From Bacteroidota bacterium (GTDB taxonomy: Bacteria; Bacteroidota; Ignavibacteria; Ignavibacteriales; Melioribacteraceae): DNA of 64,000 nt. The stretch spans positions 416,806 through 480,805 of the forward strand of contig JAEWUC010000002.1 in the NCBI GenBank assembly GCA_023397505.1, in the 5' to 3' direction. The notes under the pieces were generated by a model. That model ran no database searches. It saw only the letters and a program-made list of their open reading frames with translations, and was not told the origin of the DNA. Shown here piece after piece: positions 35,887-45,145 of the stretch (the first letter of the stretch is position 1; every line of letters begins with the position of its first letter). A program made the position numbers and the translations under genes.

Positions 35887-37146
35887 TTATAAACTGTAAG
35901 AAATGTTAACACCGAATAAATGTGCAGTTGTTGAATACTGCCCGTTGAAACCAAATTGGGATTTACCAATGCTTCTATCCGAGAATAGCAATAAGAAATA
36001 AGCAATGTCGACACCAAGATGTTCTGTAATTTTTGCACCATAACCGATATTTAAACCAATTCTATCGGCGTCAGGTAATGTTGGTTCAACTAATTCGTTT
36101 TTAACAGGATTTTTATCGTAAAGAACTCCGCCTCTTAATGTTAATAAATCACTGGAAGTATATTCAAACCCTGCACGTACAATAAATGAGTTTTCATAAT
36201 CACGTACGGCAGATTGAACATTTTGTACCCCAGCAGTTTTAGCGTCTAAATCATAATTTGCAAATGTTACTTCAAGTTTGTCATAACTCGACCAACCGAC
36301 ATATTGAAAATCTGCAGTGAATGTTAAATTATCTTGCGGCATATATGCTAAACCGAAAGTAATATTTTGTGGTGTTGTAATCGGTGCCGTAATATCGCCA
36401 TTCGGGAAAGGAATATATGCGCTGAGCAACGGATGAGTAAATCCAGACGGTTCACTTGCAGCAGTTCCTTCAAGATCATAAGACATTTCGCTGCGGTAAC
36501 TTAAACCAAGTTGTAATTCTTTTAATGGTTTATATAATACACCGGCTGTAAAACCGATAGCAGTTCCATCACCTTTTAATGATACCAGAAATTCCTTTGG
36601 AGAAGCTAATCCTGTAGGGCTTTTTCTTTCAATTGTAACGTCAGTTAATCCAAACATACCGCCGGCGCTGATTGATAAATTATCTAAAACTTTATATGCA
36701 ACAGCCAAAGTGCCTTGGAAAGTTTTTAAATCGGTATTAATTGCAAGGTGTCTACCGGGCCAGTTTGAATCCCATTTTGTTCCAAGACCATATTGATTGT
36801 TAACGCTTAAGCCCACTGCAAAATCATCGGTAAAAGAATGGGTCAAATAAAAATTGATTGGAGTAAATGTTTGAGCTTTTTGCTCATAGTTTGCTTCAGT
36901 TGCACCCGGAGTTTTGTAAGTACCAAGGGGCATAATTAAAGTTGTACCAAAATAAAAATTTGTTCCTCTTAATTGCGTAATACCTGCAGGGTTAAAATAA
37001 AGAGCCGACGGATCATTAGCGAGACCTGCAAAAGCACCGCCCATTGCTAATGCGCGAGCACCCTGTTCATTCAATTGGAAACCGCTTGCAAAGGCGTTTG
37101 AATAAGCGAACATACCAATAACAGCTAGTATAACTAGTTTCTTCAC
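35887..37146 (-). CDS. OmpP1/FadL family outer membrane protein
   Basis: Beta-barrel porin for hydrophobic compounds such as fatty acids. A signal peptide (cleavage near NAFAS, about residue 21) precedes GFQLNEQGARALAMGGAFAGLANDPSALYFNPAGI, the OmpP1 signature that forms the N-terminal plug; the rest consists of alternating beta strands. It is 419 aa. The start is GTG with a strong AGGAGG upstream. Terminators bracket it, so it is a single-gene unit. Confidence 0.92.
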   Translation of the reverse strand: MKKLVILAVIGMFAYSNAFASGFQLNEQGARALAMGGAFAGLANDPSALYFNPAGITQLRGTNFYFGTTLIMPLGTYKTPGATEANYEQKAQTFTPINFYLTHSFTDDFAVGLSVNNQYGLGTKWDSNWPGRHLAINTDLKTFQGTLAVAYKVLDNLSISAGGMFGLTDVTIERKSPTGLASPKEFLVSLKGDGTAIGFTAGVLYKPLKELQLGLSYRSEMSYDLEGTAASEPSGFTHPLLSAYIPFPNGDITAPITTPQNITFGLAYMPQDNLTFTADFQYVGWSSYDKLEVTFANYDLDAKTAGVQNVQSAVRDYENSFIVRAGFEYTSSDLLTLRGGVLYDKNPVKNELVEPTLPDADRIGLNIGYGAKITEHLGVDIAYFLLLFSDRSIGKSQFGFNGQYSTTAHLFGVNISYSL

Positions 37147-37178
37147 ACAACCTCCTCTTGATTAGTGAAATTCGGCAG

Positions 37179-37210
37179 AAAAAATAACCATTTGCTGATT
37201 AAAAGCAAAT
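37179..37210 (-). terminator. Intrinsic terminator after the BCCP gene
   Basis: Read on the - strand, stem ATTTGCT / AGCAAAT (37210-37204 with 37196-37190) encloses a 7-nt loop and is followed by GGTTATTTTTT. It separates the mutS2-accC-BCCP unit from ompP1. Confidence 0.65.
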
Positions 37211-37215
37211 ATGTT

Positions 37216-37719
37216 TTATTCAATTATTACAAGAAGAATGTTTTTCTCGACAGTATCTCCTTCTTTAATCAAAATATTTTTGATAGTTCCATCAACACTC
37301 GAACGCAATTCATTTTCCATTTTCATAGCTTCGAAAATCAACATCGGCTCACCTTTCTTTACTTCTTCACCAACAGATTTTAATATTTTTAATATTAGTC
37401 CGGGCATCGGTGCATGAATTTCAATTAATTTTTTAGAGAAATCTTTTTTCTTCATTAAATCATTGACTGTTTCCTCAAGTTTCGTTCTTACAGTTATATC
37501 GAAATACCATCCATTGATTAACAATCCAAATCTTTTGTTTCCAATTCTGTCCATCGTTATTTCATATAATTTATTGCCATATTTTAATAAGCATGAATTG
37601 TTATTTAGTACCGAAAGCTCGACTTGCATTATCTTTCCGTTTATTTCTACTTTGAAGGGATCAAATATTTTAACGGAATGTTTTCTATTATTTAATGTGA
37701 TAGTAAATTCATTCATCAT
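37216..37719 (-). CDS. Biotin carboxyl carrier protein of an acyl-CoA carboxylase
   Basis: The C-terminal biotinyl domain carries EAMKMEN with the biotin-accepting Lys133 and a PMPGLILKILKSVGEEVKKG lead-in. The N-terminal ~75 residues form a separate linking domain. The ATG at 37719 overlaps the accC stop as ATGA, so it is translated with the biotin carboxylase. The size (167 aa) suits a carrier of a propionyl/acyl-CoA carboxylase; no carboxyltransferase gene is in the window. Confidence 0.88.
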   Translation of the reverse strand: MMNEFTITLNNRKHSVKIFDPFKVEINGKIMQVELSVLNNNSCLLKYGNKLYEITMDRIGNKRFGLLINGWYFDITVRTKLEETVNDLMKKKDFSKKLIEIHAPMPGLILKILKSVGEEVKKGEPMLIFEAMKMENELRSSVDGTIKNILIKEGDTVEKNILLVIIE

Positions 37720-39224
37720 TGTTGTTTTTTCCAATGATTTGATCCCGAGATTTCATTTTTAGTAACAATGAATTCCGAATCGTTTTTTTTAAGTAAAGCG
37801 CTTAAAATTGCGGCAACTTCTTCCAATTCTATTGATGCTTGATTTTTCCATTTGTCAGGTATTAACGGAATAAACTCCTTTTCCAGAAAATTTATATCGA
37901 ATTCTCCATTTAGAAATGATTCTTGGTTCAGCAGCCAGTTGAATGCGGGAATGTTTGTAAGAACTCCGCCAATTTGATAAACACTCAAAGCTATTTTAAT
38001 TCTAGCCAAAGATTCTTCTCGAGTTTTACCCCAAGCGCTAACTTTTGATAATAACGGATCATAATAAATGGGTACTTCGCTTAATAAATCTATTCCTCTG
38101 TCAACTCTAATTCCGGGACCGGACGGTAATCGGTGATGTGTAATTTTTCCCGTTGACGGTGCAAAATTATTATCCACATCTTCAGCGTAAATTCTGCATT
38201 CAATAGCATGCCCGTTAATTTTAATATCATTTTGGACAAACTCAAGTTCACAGCCGGAAGCAATTTTAATTTGCTGCTTAACCAAATCAACACCTGTAAT
38301 TAATTCTGTAACCGGGTGTTCTACTTGCAAACGTGTATTCATTTCAAGAAAGTAAAAATTCTTGTTTTGATCCATCAAAAATTCAATAGTGCCGGCATTG
38401 TAATAATTACATGCTTTGGCAGCATCGATAGCCGCATTTGTAATTTTATTTCTTGTTTCATCATCGACAAAAATTGACGGGGCTTCTTCAATTACTTTTT
38501 GATGCCTTCTTTGAATAGAACATTCTCTCTCAAAAAGATGGACATAATTCCCATGTTTATCGGCAAGAATTTGTACTTCGATATGTTTCGGATATTCAAT
38601 TAATTTTTCAATATAAACATCCGGATTACTGAAATACTTTTGTGCTTCGTTGGCTGCTCTTTCAAAAGATTCTTCAAATTCTTTTTCAGAATAAACTTTT
38701 CTCATTCCTTTTCCGCCGCCGCCCGATGAAGCTTTAATCATAACAGGGTAACCAATTTCATTAGCAATTGTTTTCCCGACTAATATATTTTTTACAGGTT
38801 CAGTAGTGCCCGGTACGATTGGAACATTATTCATGCTCATTAAACGACGTGCAGATGTTTTATTTCCCATTAACTTTACAGATTGAAATGAAGGTCCAAT
38901 AAAACATAAGCCGGAATCTTCAACCATTTTGATGAACTCATAATTTTCAGATAAAAAACCATATCCCGGATGTACAGCATCTGCATTTATGCTTTTTGCT
39001 AAATCAATAATTTTGCTTTTGTTAAGGTAAGATTCAGTTGAAGGTGCGGGTCCTATTAAATATGATTCGTCTGCTAATCTAATATGTAATGAATTTTTAT
39101 CGGCTTCAGAATAGACTGCCGCAGAAGTGATATTCAACTCGCGGCAAGCTTTAATTATTCTTACAGCAATTTCGCCGCGGTTTGCAATTAATATTTTATT
39201 AAATAATTTATTTGAATTCGACAA
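37716..39224 (-). CDS. accC: Biotin carboxylase subunit of acyl-CoA carboxylase
   Basis: ATP-grasp enzyme carboxylating the biotin carrier. ILIANRGEIAVRI, the glycine-rich ASSGGGGKGMRKV loop, QRRHQKVIEEAPS and EMNTRLQVEHPVTELITG are complete. At 502 aa it is about 50 residues longer than E. coli AccC, as in alpha subunits of propionyl/acetyl-CoA carboxylases. The only plausible start is a TTG at 39224, which overlaps the mutS2 3' end by 17 bp. A methylcrotonyl- or propionyl-CoA role is possible. Confidence 0.93.
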   Translation of the reverse strand: MSNSNKLFNKILIANRGEIAVRIIKACRELNITSAAVYSEADKNSLHIRLADESYLIGPAPSTESYLNKSKIIDLAKSINADAVHPGYGFLSENYEFIKMVEDSGLCFIGPSFQSVKLMGNKTSARRLMSMNNVPIVPGTTEPVKNILVGKTIANEIGYPVMIKASSGGGGKGMRKVYSEKEFEESFERAANEAQKYFSNPDVYIEKLIEYPKHIEVQILADKHGNYVHLFERECSIQRRHQKVIEEAPSIFVDDETRNKITNAAIDAAKACNYYNAGTIEFLMDQNKNFYFLEMNTRLQVEHPVTELITGVDLVKQQIKIASGCELEFVQNDIKINGHAIECRIYAEDVDNNFAPSTGKITHHRLPSGPGIRVDRGIDLLSEVPIYYDPLLSKVSAWGKTREESLARIKIALSVYQIGGVLTNIPAFNWLLNQESFLNGEFDINFLEKEFIPLIPDKWKNQASIELEEVAAILSALLKKNDSEFIVTKNEISGSNHWKKQQ

Positions 39225-41556
39225 TTGTTATTCCGTCGCCGCCGCTTTCAATGTTTGCAAAATAATAATTTTTTACGTGAACGTAACCTTTTAATATTTG
39301 CTGAACAAGTAGTTTAAGCGCTCCGGTTCCCTTTCCGTGGAGTATCTCCACTCTGTCTATACCATTCATGTTGGAATTATCTAAAAATCGAATAATCTCG
39401 TATTCTGCTTCATCTGCTCTTTTACCGCGGATATCCAAACGGTAACTTGCATCGTTTAATATTGTTTCGTTTTTAAGATAATGCGTTTTATCATGTTCGG
39501 ATTTTTTAGCGTGAACAAGATCAGAAAACTTTGCTTTTATCTTTAAAGTACCGACAGTCAACAATGCTTTGTTTTTAGATTTGTCTATCCCTTCAATAAT
39601 GCCGATAGAAGTTGTGTCCTTTATAGCAGCATAATCTCCAACTTTCAATTCAATCTGCTTTGAAATATTGGGTGTTTCTTTTTTGAATGCAATTTCTGCT
39701 TCCTTTTTTACAGATGCAATTACTTCCTTTTCCTTTTTGATTACTTCCTTGCTTGCGTTGGATTCTTTTATGTTTTTAATAGCTGTTTCAATTTTTTTAT
39801 TGATATCGCTTAAATATAGCTGCGCTTTTTCCTTGGTATCTGCAAGAATTTCTTTCTTCTGCTTTTCCAGCTTTTCAATCTTATCCTGATAAAGATTCGC
39901 CAGACTTTTCAATCGTATATTTTCCAATTCTAGTTTATTTAGCTGGTCTCGCAAATCCTTAGATTTTTTTTCAAGATTTACTAGGAAATCTTCAATCTTA
40001 TTTTTGTCGGTATCGAGATATTTTTTAGCAAGCTCAATAAATTCATCATTTAAACCTATACGGCTTGCAACTTCAAATGCGTAGCTTGAACCCGGAATTC
40101 CTTGATTGAATTTATAAGTTGGTTTTAAAAGATCAGTATCAAACTCCATCGAAGCGTTTTGAAATTTTTCAGTTTGATTAGCAATAATTTTTAAACTGCC
40201 GTGATGCGTTGTAGCAAAAACATTAGAGCCTTTATCTCTCAATGCTACTAGGACTGCTGTTGCAATTGCAGCGCCTTCCGCTGGATCGGTACCGGTTCCG
40301 ATTTCATCTAATAAAACCAATGTTTTTGTTGAAGCATTTTCGAGGATGTTCTTAATATTTGTCAGATGTGAACTGAATGTGCTTAAATCATCTTCTATTG
40401 ATTGGGCATCGCCAATATCAACCAAAACTTTTTCGAAGAAATGAAAATTGGAATCCGGTTGAATAGGTACATGAATTCCTGATTGTGCCAACAATACTAC
40501 TAATCCCATTGTCTTTAAAGTTACGGTTTTGCCTCCCGCGTTTGGCCCGGTAATAAGCACAATAGTATTTTCATCCATTTTTAAATTAAGCGGTATAGTA
40601 TTCGACCTGCCGATTTTTTTTATTAACAACGGATGCCTTGCATCGATAATATCAAAAGGTTTATTTTCTTCAAAGGACGGGAAAGAACCAATAATTTCCA
40701 TTGAATATTTAGCGCGTGCAAAAACAGAGTCCAATTCTGAAATAGCATTTAAAGATTCTTTAAGAGCGAAACTATGCTCACCGATTTTTTCGGTTAGAGT
40801 TCTTAATATTTTTTCAATTTCTCGTTTCTCTGCAAAACCGAGCGACAATATTTCATTATTAAGTTCAAGAGTTTCTTCAGGTTCAATATATACAGTTTGC
40901 CCTGTTGCCGATTCCGAATGCACAAATCCGCGAACATGTCTTTTGTGTTCAACTTTAACCGGTAAAACTATTCGTCCGTCGCGTTGCGTTATGTATTCTT
41001 CCTGGACAAGATAAGATTCGCTAAGCTGCTTCAACATTCTATTAACCATTTTTCTCAATGAAGCTTCTTTTTCTCTTATCTCAATTCTTATTGCTCTTAA
41101 TTTTACGCTGGCATCGTCGCGTATTTCACCGCTTTCGGTAAATATTTTCGAAAAGTGATGTTCAAATACTTTATCAACAAAAAGATTGTTCAGGATTGAA
41201 TTTAATTGCTTAGCCGAATCCTCCTTGCTCTTAAAATATTGATAAAGTTTTCTTGAAGTTTCGGCAAGTTTAAGTATGTCAACAATATGACGAATGGAAA
41301 GAATAGTACCGGCTATTCTGCTTCGTGAAAGCGGTTCGTTTAAATCAGGCAAATATTCAATCGGCGGATCATCATTTTTAATAAGTATTTCCTTTGCTTC
41401 GTTTACTTTTACTCCTTCTAAAAGCACGTCTTCCCTATTTTCTAAAGGACGTAAAATCAGCACTCTTTCCTTTCCGTTATCGGTAGTGCAATATTTGGAA
41501 ATGTGAGTAATTACTTTTTGGAATTCTAATTTTTCTAAGGTGTCGTTGGTAATCAT
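39208..41556 (-). CDS. mutS2: Endonuclease MutS2
   Basis: MutS-like ATPase with a nuclease tail, implicated in suppressing recombination and in ribosome collision rescue. The core and clamp region precede Walker A GPNAGGKT (about 336-343), Walker B VLLDEIGTGTDPAEG, a long coiled coil (about 520-620) and a C-terminal Smr domain (LDIRGKRADEAEYE ... HGKGTGAL, about 700-782). It lacks the MutS mismatch-reading N-domain. It overlaps cvpA by 4 bp. Confidence 0.95.
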   Translation of the reverse strand: MITNDTLEKLEFQKVITHISKYCTTDNGKERVLILRPLENREDVLLEGVKVNEAKEILIKNDDPPIEYLPDLNEPLSRSRIAGTILSIRHIVDILKLAETSRKLYQYFKSKEDSAKQLNSILNNLFVDKVFEHHFSKIFTESGEIRDDASVKLRAIRIEIREKEASLRKMVNRMLKQLSESYLVQEEYITQRDGRIVLPVKVEHKRHVRGFVHSESATGQTVYIEPEETLELNNEILSLGFAEKREIEKILRTLTEKIGEHSFALKESLNAISELDSVFARAKYSMEIIGSFPSFEENKPFDIIDARHPLLIKKIGRSNTIPLNLKMDENTIVLITGPNAGGKTVTLKTMGLVVLLAQSGIHVPIQPDSNFHFFEKVLVDIGDAQSIEDDLSTFSSHLTNIKNILENASTKTLVLLDEIGTGTDPAEGAAIATAVLVALRDKGSNVFATTHHGSLKIIANQTEKFQNASMEFDTDLLKPTYKFNQGIPGSSYAFEVASRIGLNDEFIELAKKYLDTDKNKIEDFLVNLEKKSKDLRDQLNKLELENIRLKSLANLYQDKIEKLEKQKKEILADTKEKAQLYLSDINKKIETAIKNIKESNASKEVIKKEKEVIASVKKEAEIAFKKETPNISKQIELKVGDYAAIKDTTSIGIIEGIDKSKNKALLTVGTLKIKAKFSDLVHAKKSEHDKTHYLKNETILNDASYRLDIRGKRADEAEYEIIRFLDNSNMNGIDRVEILHGKGTGALKLLVQQILKGYVHVKNYYFANIESGGDGITIVEFK

Positions 41557-42110
41557 TTCGCTTTTTCTTGAATTGTTTCTTCGGGTGTTATGGGTGTGTT
41601 TTCTTTACTGTTGATAAAATCTTTTATCATGTCGGATACTTTTGATTTATGTCCAACAATCAAATCGAATGAAGCAGGAATTATGTCGTGCACTTTATTG
41701 TAAAGCAATGATTCATCTTTTGATTCTTTCGCAGGAAATGAAAATATATCTAGGAATAACATTATGCCGCTTAAAAAAAATACAATTTGAATAATACCTA
41801 TTATTCCGCCGACTATTTGATTCAAAAATTTATTTACTTTATCGAGCGGGTGTACAATACGCTTAATAATCGAAGCGATAAGTACAATTACTAAAAAAAT
41901 TAAAATACCGGAAATTATATTAGCAAGATAAGAATCGTCGTTAAAAAACGGCGTAATTATCTTTCCTAAACTATCGGAGAACTCAAAAGCTAAACCAATT
42001 CCAGCAACAAGTCCTATTAACCCTATAATTTTTCTTATAAGACCATCTTTAAAACCAAGCAAAAATCCTACTACAACAATGATTAGAATTATATAATCAA
42101 GATAATTCAA
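41553..42110 (-). CDS. CvpA family membrane protein
   Basis: Colicin V production protein family: four membrane helices (about 2-20, 28-45, 65-85, 100-120) with VGFLLGFKDGLIRKIIGLIGLV at the start, 185 aa. The exact function is unresolved. The start is TTG, overlapping the yqeY stop (TTGA), and its stop overlaps mutS2, so yqeY, cvpA and mutS2 are coupled. Confidence 0.85.
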   Translation of the reverse strand: MNYLDYIILIIVVVGFLLGFKDGLIRKIIGLIGLVAGIGLAFEFSDSLGKIITPFFNDDSYLANIISGILIFLVIVLIASIIKRIVHPLDKVNKFLNQIVGGIIGIIQIVFFLSGIMLFLDIFSFPAKESKDESLLYNKVHDIIPASFDLIVGHKSKVSDMIKDFINSKENTPITPEETIQEKAK

Positions 42111-42559
42111 TTGGAGCTCAAATATTTTTCAACAAGTTCCTTTATAATTTTCCCGTCGGCCTTGCCTTTTAAGGCTTTAACAACAGCAGGCATAAGTTTG
42201 GGAAAATCTTCTTTAGATTTTGCGTTAACTTCAACAGCTATTTTTGAAATCTCAGAAAATATTTCTTCGCTAGTTAATTGCTTTGGTAGATATTCTTCAA
42301 TCACTTTCAACTCGGCTTGTTCTTTTTCAACTAATTCAAGCCTGTTTGCTTTTTGGAATTGCTCTATGGATTCTTTTCGTTTTTTGGCAGCGGCAGTAAG
42401 AATCTTTAAGGCTTCTTCATCATTAAATTCTTTACCGCTTCCGCTTTTTTGAAATTCAAGAATTTGTGCACGGATAGATCTGATTGTCAGTAATCTTATT
42501 TGATCGCCGGCTTTCATAGCTTCTTTTAAATCGTTGTTGATTTTATCTATAAAATTCAT
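42107..42559 (-). CDS. GatB/YqeY domain protein
   Basis: The YqeY family resembles the tail domain of GatB; 150 aa of helices with RIRAQILEFQKSGSGKEF-type and EEYLPKQLTSEEI motifs. Members are suspected to touch tRNA or transamidation, without proof. GAGG lies before the ATG. It follows a strong terminator from the exbD gene and begins the yqeY-cvpA-mutS2 unit. Confidence 0.88.
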   Translation of the reverse strand: MNFIDKINNDLKEAMKAGDQIRLLTIRSIRAQILEFQKSGSGKEFNDEEALKILTAAAKKRKESIEQFQKANRLELVEKEQAELKVIEEYLPKQLTSEEIFSEISKIAVEVNAKSKEDFPKLMPAVVKALKGKADGKIIKELVEKYLSSN

Positions 42560-42568
42560 AATTACCTC

Positions 42569-42605
42569 AAAAAAAAAGGCAGGCCATTTTAGAATAACCT
42601 GCCTT
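42569..42605 (-). terminator. Intrinsic terminator after the exbB-exbD-exbD genes
   Basis: On the - strand an 8-bp stem AAGGCAGG / CCTGCCTT (42605-42598 with 42583-42576) with a 14-nt loop is followed by a run of about nine T. It lies 22 bp after the second exbD stop. Confidence 0.88.
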
Positions 42606-42626
42606 CAATTGCAAATTGTTAACTAA

Positions 42627-43040
42627 CTATATTTTAAGCATCGCGGAGTAATTTATTCTTAAACATGATGCTTTTCTTAACTCCTGCTGTATATCCGTTA
42701 CTTGACCCATATCGGAATTTTTATCGATACGTAAAGAAACAATTACATTCGGCAGCGCAACTCTTTTTGCATACATGATTTTTTGTATTTCTTCAAGTCT
42801 TGTAATGCTGTCGTTCAATTGTATCTTTCCGTCATTGCCAACCCAGATATAAGAAATCAAACGTTTATTCTCTATTTTTTCAATTGCTTTTGCTTCAGGC
42901 AGTTTGAAATTCACAAGAACATCAATTTCTCTTAGTGTCGTGGTAACCATAAAAAATAACAAAAGAATAAACACAATATCAGACATTGATGCAGTAGGAA
43001 TATTTGGTTTATTGTTAACTCTTTTTTTCTCGAATGTCAT
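42627..43040 (-). CDS. ExbD/TolR-family biopolymer transport protein (second copy)
   Basis: A single N-terminal membrane helix (about 22-42) holds the proton-path aspartate (SMSDIVFILLLFF). A periplasmic domain of about 95 residues follows. It is 137 aa with GAGGT before the ATG. It is paralogous to the preceding exbD copy, with which it shares the TASMSDI motif. Together with ExbB it would power TonB-like or TolA-like partners; none is encoded nearby. Confidence 0.9.
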   Translation of the reverse strand: MTFEKKRVNNKPNIPTASMSDIVFILLLFFMVTTTLREIDVLVNFKLPEAKAIEKIENKRLISYIWVGNDGKIQLNDSITRLEEIQKIMYAKRVALPNVIVSLRIDKNSDMGQVTDIQQELRKASCLRINYSAMLKI

Positions 43041-43054
43041 TCTGTTTACCTCAA

Positions 43055-43594
43055 TTATTTTTTTATAGCTTCCGGTTCAGCAATACTTACCGAATAAGGA
43101 ATCTTTGTTTTTATTTCTTCCATTTCCGGACTTTTTTCAGCAATATCAATTAGTCGTTTTCCAAATTTATTACGAGCATATTCGTCTTTAACTTCAGTAT
43201 ATGCTTCTTTAATTTGATCGAGAGTTTGAATGTATAAATTATAGTTTGTTTTTCGATCTGTTTTAACCGAAACAACCAATTTTTTATTAGCCGGTAATTC
43301 AATTTTGCTTTCGATTCTCGGTTTAAGTGTTTTAGCAATTTGAGGAACGGCAATAACTTCATTATTCAATAAAACATCACCGTTCTCATTTACTAATACA
43401 GCCGCGAGTCTTTCTTTAGATATAGGAACTGTTTCTTGATTTTCAACAAATTCAGGAAGAACAATACCAATACCCGTATCAACGTCTATAACGGTTGATA
43501 CAAGAAAGAACAACAAAAGCAAAAACGAAATATCCGACATTGAAGCAGTTGGAATTTCCGGTTCCGGACGTTTTCGTTTTTTTAGTTTAACCAT
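43055..43594 (-). CDS. ExbD/TolR-family biopolymer transport protein (first copy)
   Basis: Same layout as the following gene but longer (179 aa). The basic N-terminus KKRKRPEPEIPTASMSDISFLLLLFFLV includes the conserved aspartate. The periplasmic region extends another ~40 residues and ends in a helix containing ARNKFGKRLID. Two diverged exbD copies behind one exbB are common in Bacteroidota. 14 bp separate the two copies. Confidence 0.9.
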   Translation of the reverse strand: MVKLKKRKRPEPEIPTASMSDISFLLLLFFLVSTVIDVDTGIGIVLPEFVENQETVPISKERLAAVLVNENGDVLLNNEVIAVPQIAKTLKPRIESKIELPANKKLVVSVKTDRKTNYNLYIQTLDQIKEAYTEVKDEYARNKFGKRLIDIAEKSPEMEEIKTKIPYSVSIAEPEAIKK

Positions 43595-43623
43595 TTTATT
43601 ATCTCAAATATTTTTCAACAAAA

Positions 43624-44313
43624 TTATTTTTTAGATTTCATTTCGTATAAAGCATCAATCAATTCGATAGAACTTTCTTCCATATCTGCAACAATTTTAT
43701 CGATACGTGAAATAAAGTAGTTGTAAAATACTTGTAGAATCATAGCAACTACAAGACCGAAAAGAGTTGTTAATAACGCAACGGAGATACCGCCAGCAAC
43801 AACGCCTGGAGAAATTTGAGCAGCCTCTTTAATAGCGTCGAAAGCTTCGATCATACCTTGTACAGTACCTGTAAAACCAAGCATAGGTGCCAAAGCGATA
43901 AAAGTAGAAATCCAGATCATTCCTTTTTCAAGGAATCCCATTTCGATTGCACCGTAAGCCATGATAGCTTTTTCAGAAGCTTCCAATCCTTCACTTGCTC
44001 TTAAAAGTCCGGCATGAAAAACAGAAGCGATAGAACCGCGTGAGTTTTCGCAAAGTTTTATTGCTTCGTCAACGCCGCCTTTTTTCAAAGCGTCTTTTAC
44101 TTGAACAATAAATTTCTTTGTATTAACTGTAGCTCTTGATAAAGTCCACATTCTTTCAATGGCAAAACCTAAACCGATAACCAAACAAGCAAGAATCGGC
44201 CACATGAACGCGCCACCTTCGATGAATTTTGTTTGTAAATAAGTAACCATACTTTGATCTTGAACCTGAGCCAAGACGAAAGATATAAATCCTGTGATCT
44301 CTGCGATTTGCAT
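43624..44313 (-). CDS. MotA/TolQ/ExbB proton channel protein
   Basis: Pentameric proton-channel subunit. Three membrane helices are seen; the second and third (FIALAPMLGFTGTVQGMIEAF and GVVAGGISVALLTTLFGLVVAMI) carry the conserved Gly/Thr channel residues. The ATG at 44313 is chosen because GGAGG lies nine bases upstream; a TTG at 44322 would touch the Shine-Dalgarno. It heads the exbB-exbD-exbD operon with its own promoter. Confidence 0.92.
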   Translation of the reverse strand: MQIAEITGFISFVLAQVQDQSMVTYLQTKFIEGGAFMWPILACLVIGLGFAIERMWTLSRATVNTKKFIVQVKDALKKGGVDEAIKLCENSRGSIASVFHAGLLRASEGLEASEKAIMAYGAIEMGFLEKGMIWISTFIALAPMLGFTGTVQGMIEAFDAIKEAAQISPGVVAGGISVALLTTLFGLVVAMILQVFYNYFISRIDKIVADMEESSIELIDALYEMKSKK

Positions 44314-44389
44314 AAGAGACAACCTCCGAGTTATTATTAATTATATGTTATGTAAAAATTTCTTTCTTTTTCTAAAAATAAGTGCGGTA

Positions 44390-44418
44390 ACATTAAACAA
44401 ACTGCGAAAAAAAGTCAA
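44390..44418 (-). promoter_or_regulatory. Sigma70-like promoter for exbB-exbD-exbD
   Basis: On the - strand TTGACT (44418-44413) and TAATGT (44395-44390) have 17-base spacing, about 75 bp before the exbB ATG. The gap (44314-44476) holds no other gene. Confidence 0.45.
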
Positions 44419-44476
44419 TAAATAATTTTTTACTTTTTTGTCTTTTATTCATAAACTGCTCAAAAATTAACGATTA

Positions 44477-45145
44477 CTAAAGAGGTATTATTTCACCACT
44501 AATTTCTGGATATCCGGCGAGAAGTTCATATGCTTTGCAACATATATTTTGAGTTGTAACTAACTTTGTATAGTCATTTATCCATTCTCTATTCTCAACA
44601 GTATTAATTGCAAATGGTGCAATTCCATTTGCTGTTAAATTGATTTCTTTTCCTTCAACTGCAAGAGATTTGATTAAATAATTTACGGCATTTTTTGTCA
44701 TTCCATATGCGTACTTATCTATTTCATATTTAAATGAGGATTCGGCACTCATAAAGCAAATTGATCCGCCCTTTGAGTTTTTCACAAGATTTGCAAAATG
44801 TTTTGCAATTAGAAACGCCGAGATAAGATTAATGTTAATCATTCTATTCAACACTTCATAGTCGGTTTCCCAGATTTTATATCCTCCTGCAAAACCTCCG
44901 ATTGTATTGAATAGATAATATTCCGCTTCAGGTTCTTTAGCTATTTTTGAGAAAACTTCTTCAACATTCGATTCGACAGATAAATCCCCGCATATAATTT
45001 TTACGAAATCATTGATTGATGCTTCAACCATAAAATCATTTCTTGCAACAAAATAAAATTTATCGTAATCTTTTTGAGCGAAATACTTAACCGCATCGTT
45101 GCCAAGATTTCCTGTTGCACCGATGAGAATAAAAATCTTCTTCAC
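44477..45145 (-). CDS. Short-chain dehydrogenase/reductase
   Basis: Rossmann-fold SDR of 222 aa. The cofactor loop is GATGNLG (about 9-15). The active-site set includes FMSAESS and the Tyr-x3-Lys in YGMTK. The C-terminal substrate loop is short. The substrate is not predictable. The GTG start shares one base with the stop of the upstream secreted endonuclease/phosphatase gene. Confidence 0.82.
   Translation of the reverse strand: MKKIFILIGATGNLGNDAVKYFAQKDYDKFYFVARNDFMVEASINDFVKIICGDLSVESNVEEVFSKIAKEPEAEYYLFNTIGGFAGGYKIWETDYEVLNRMININLISAFLIAKHFANLVKNSKGGSICFMSAESSFKYEIDKYAYGMTKNAVNYLIKSLAVEGKEINLTANGIAPFAINTVENREWINDYTKLVTTQNICCKAYELLAGYPEISGEIIPL

Noticed and set aside
40529..41014. Open + strand frame of 161 codons inside mutS2
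   Set aside because: Antisense shadow of a clear, motif-complete MutS2; no family-like sequence or ribosome binding site.
42627..43594. Two exbD genes as a recent tandem duplication
   Set aside because: They differ in length and share only the helix motif; an old paralogous pair common in this group.
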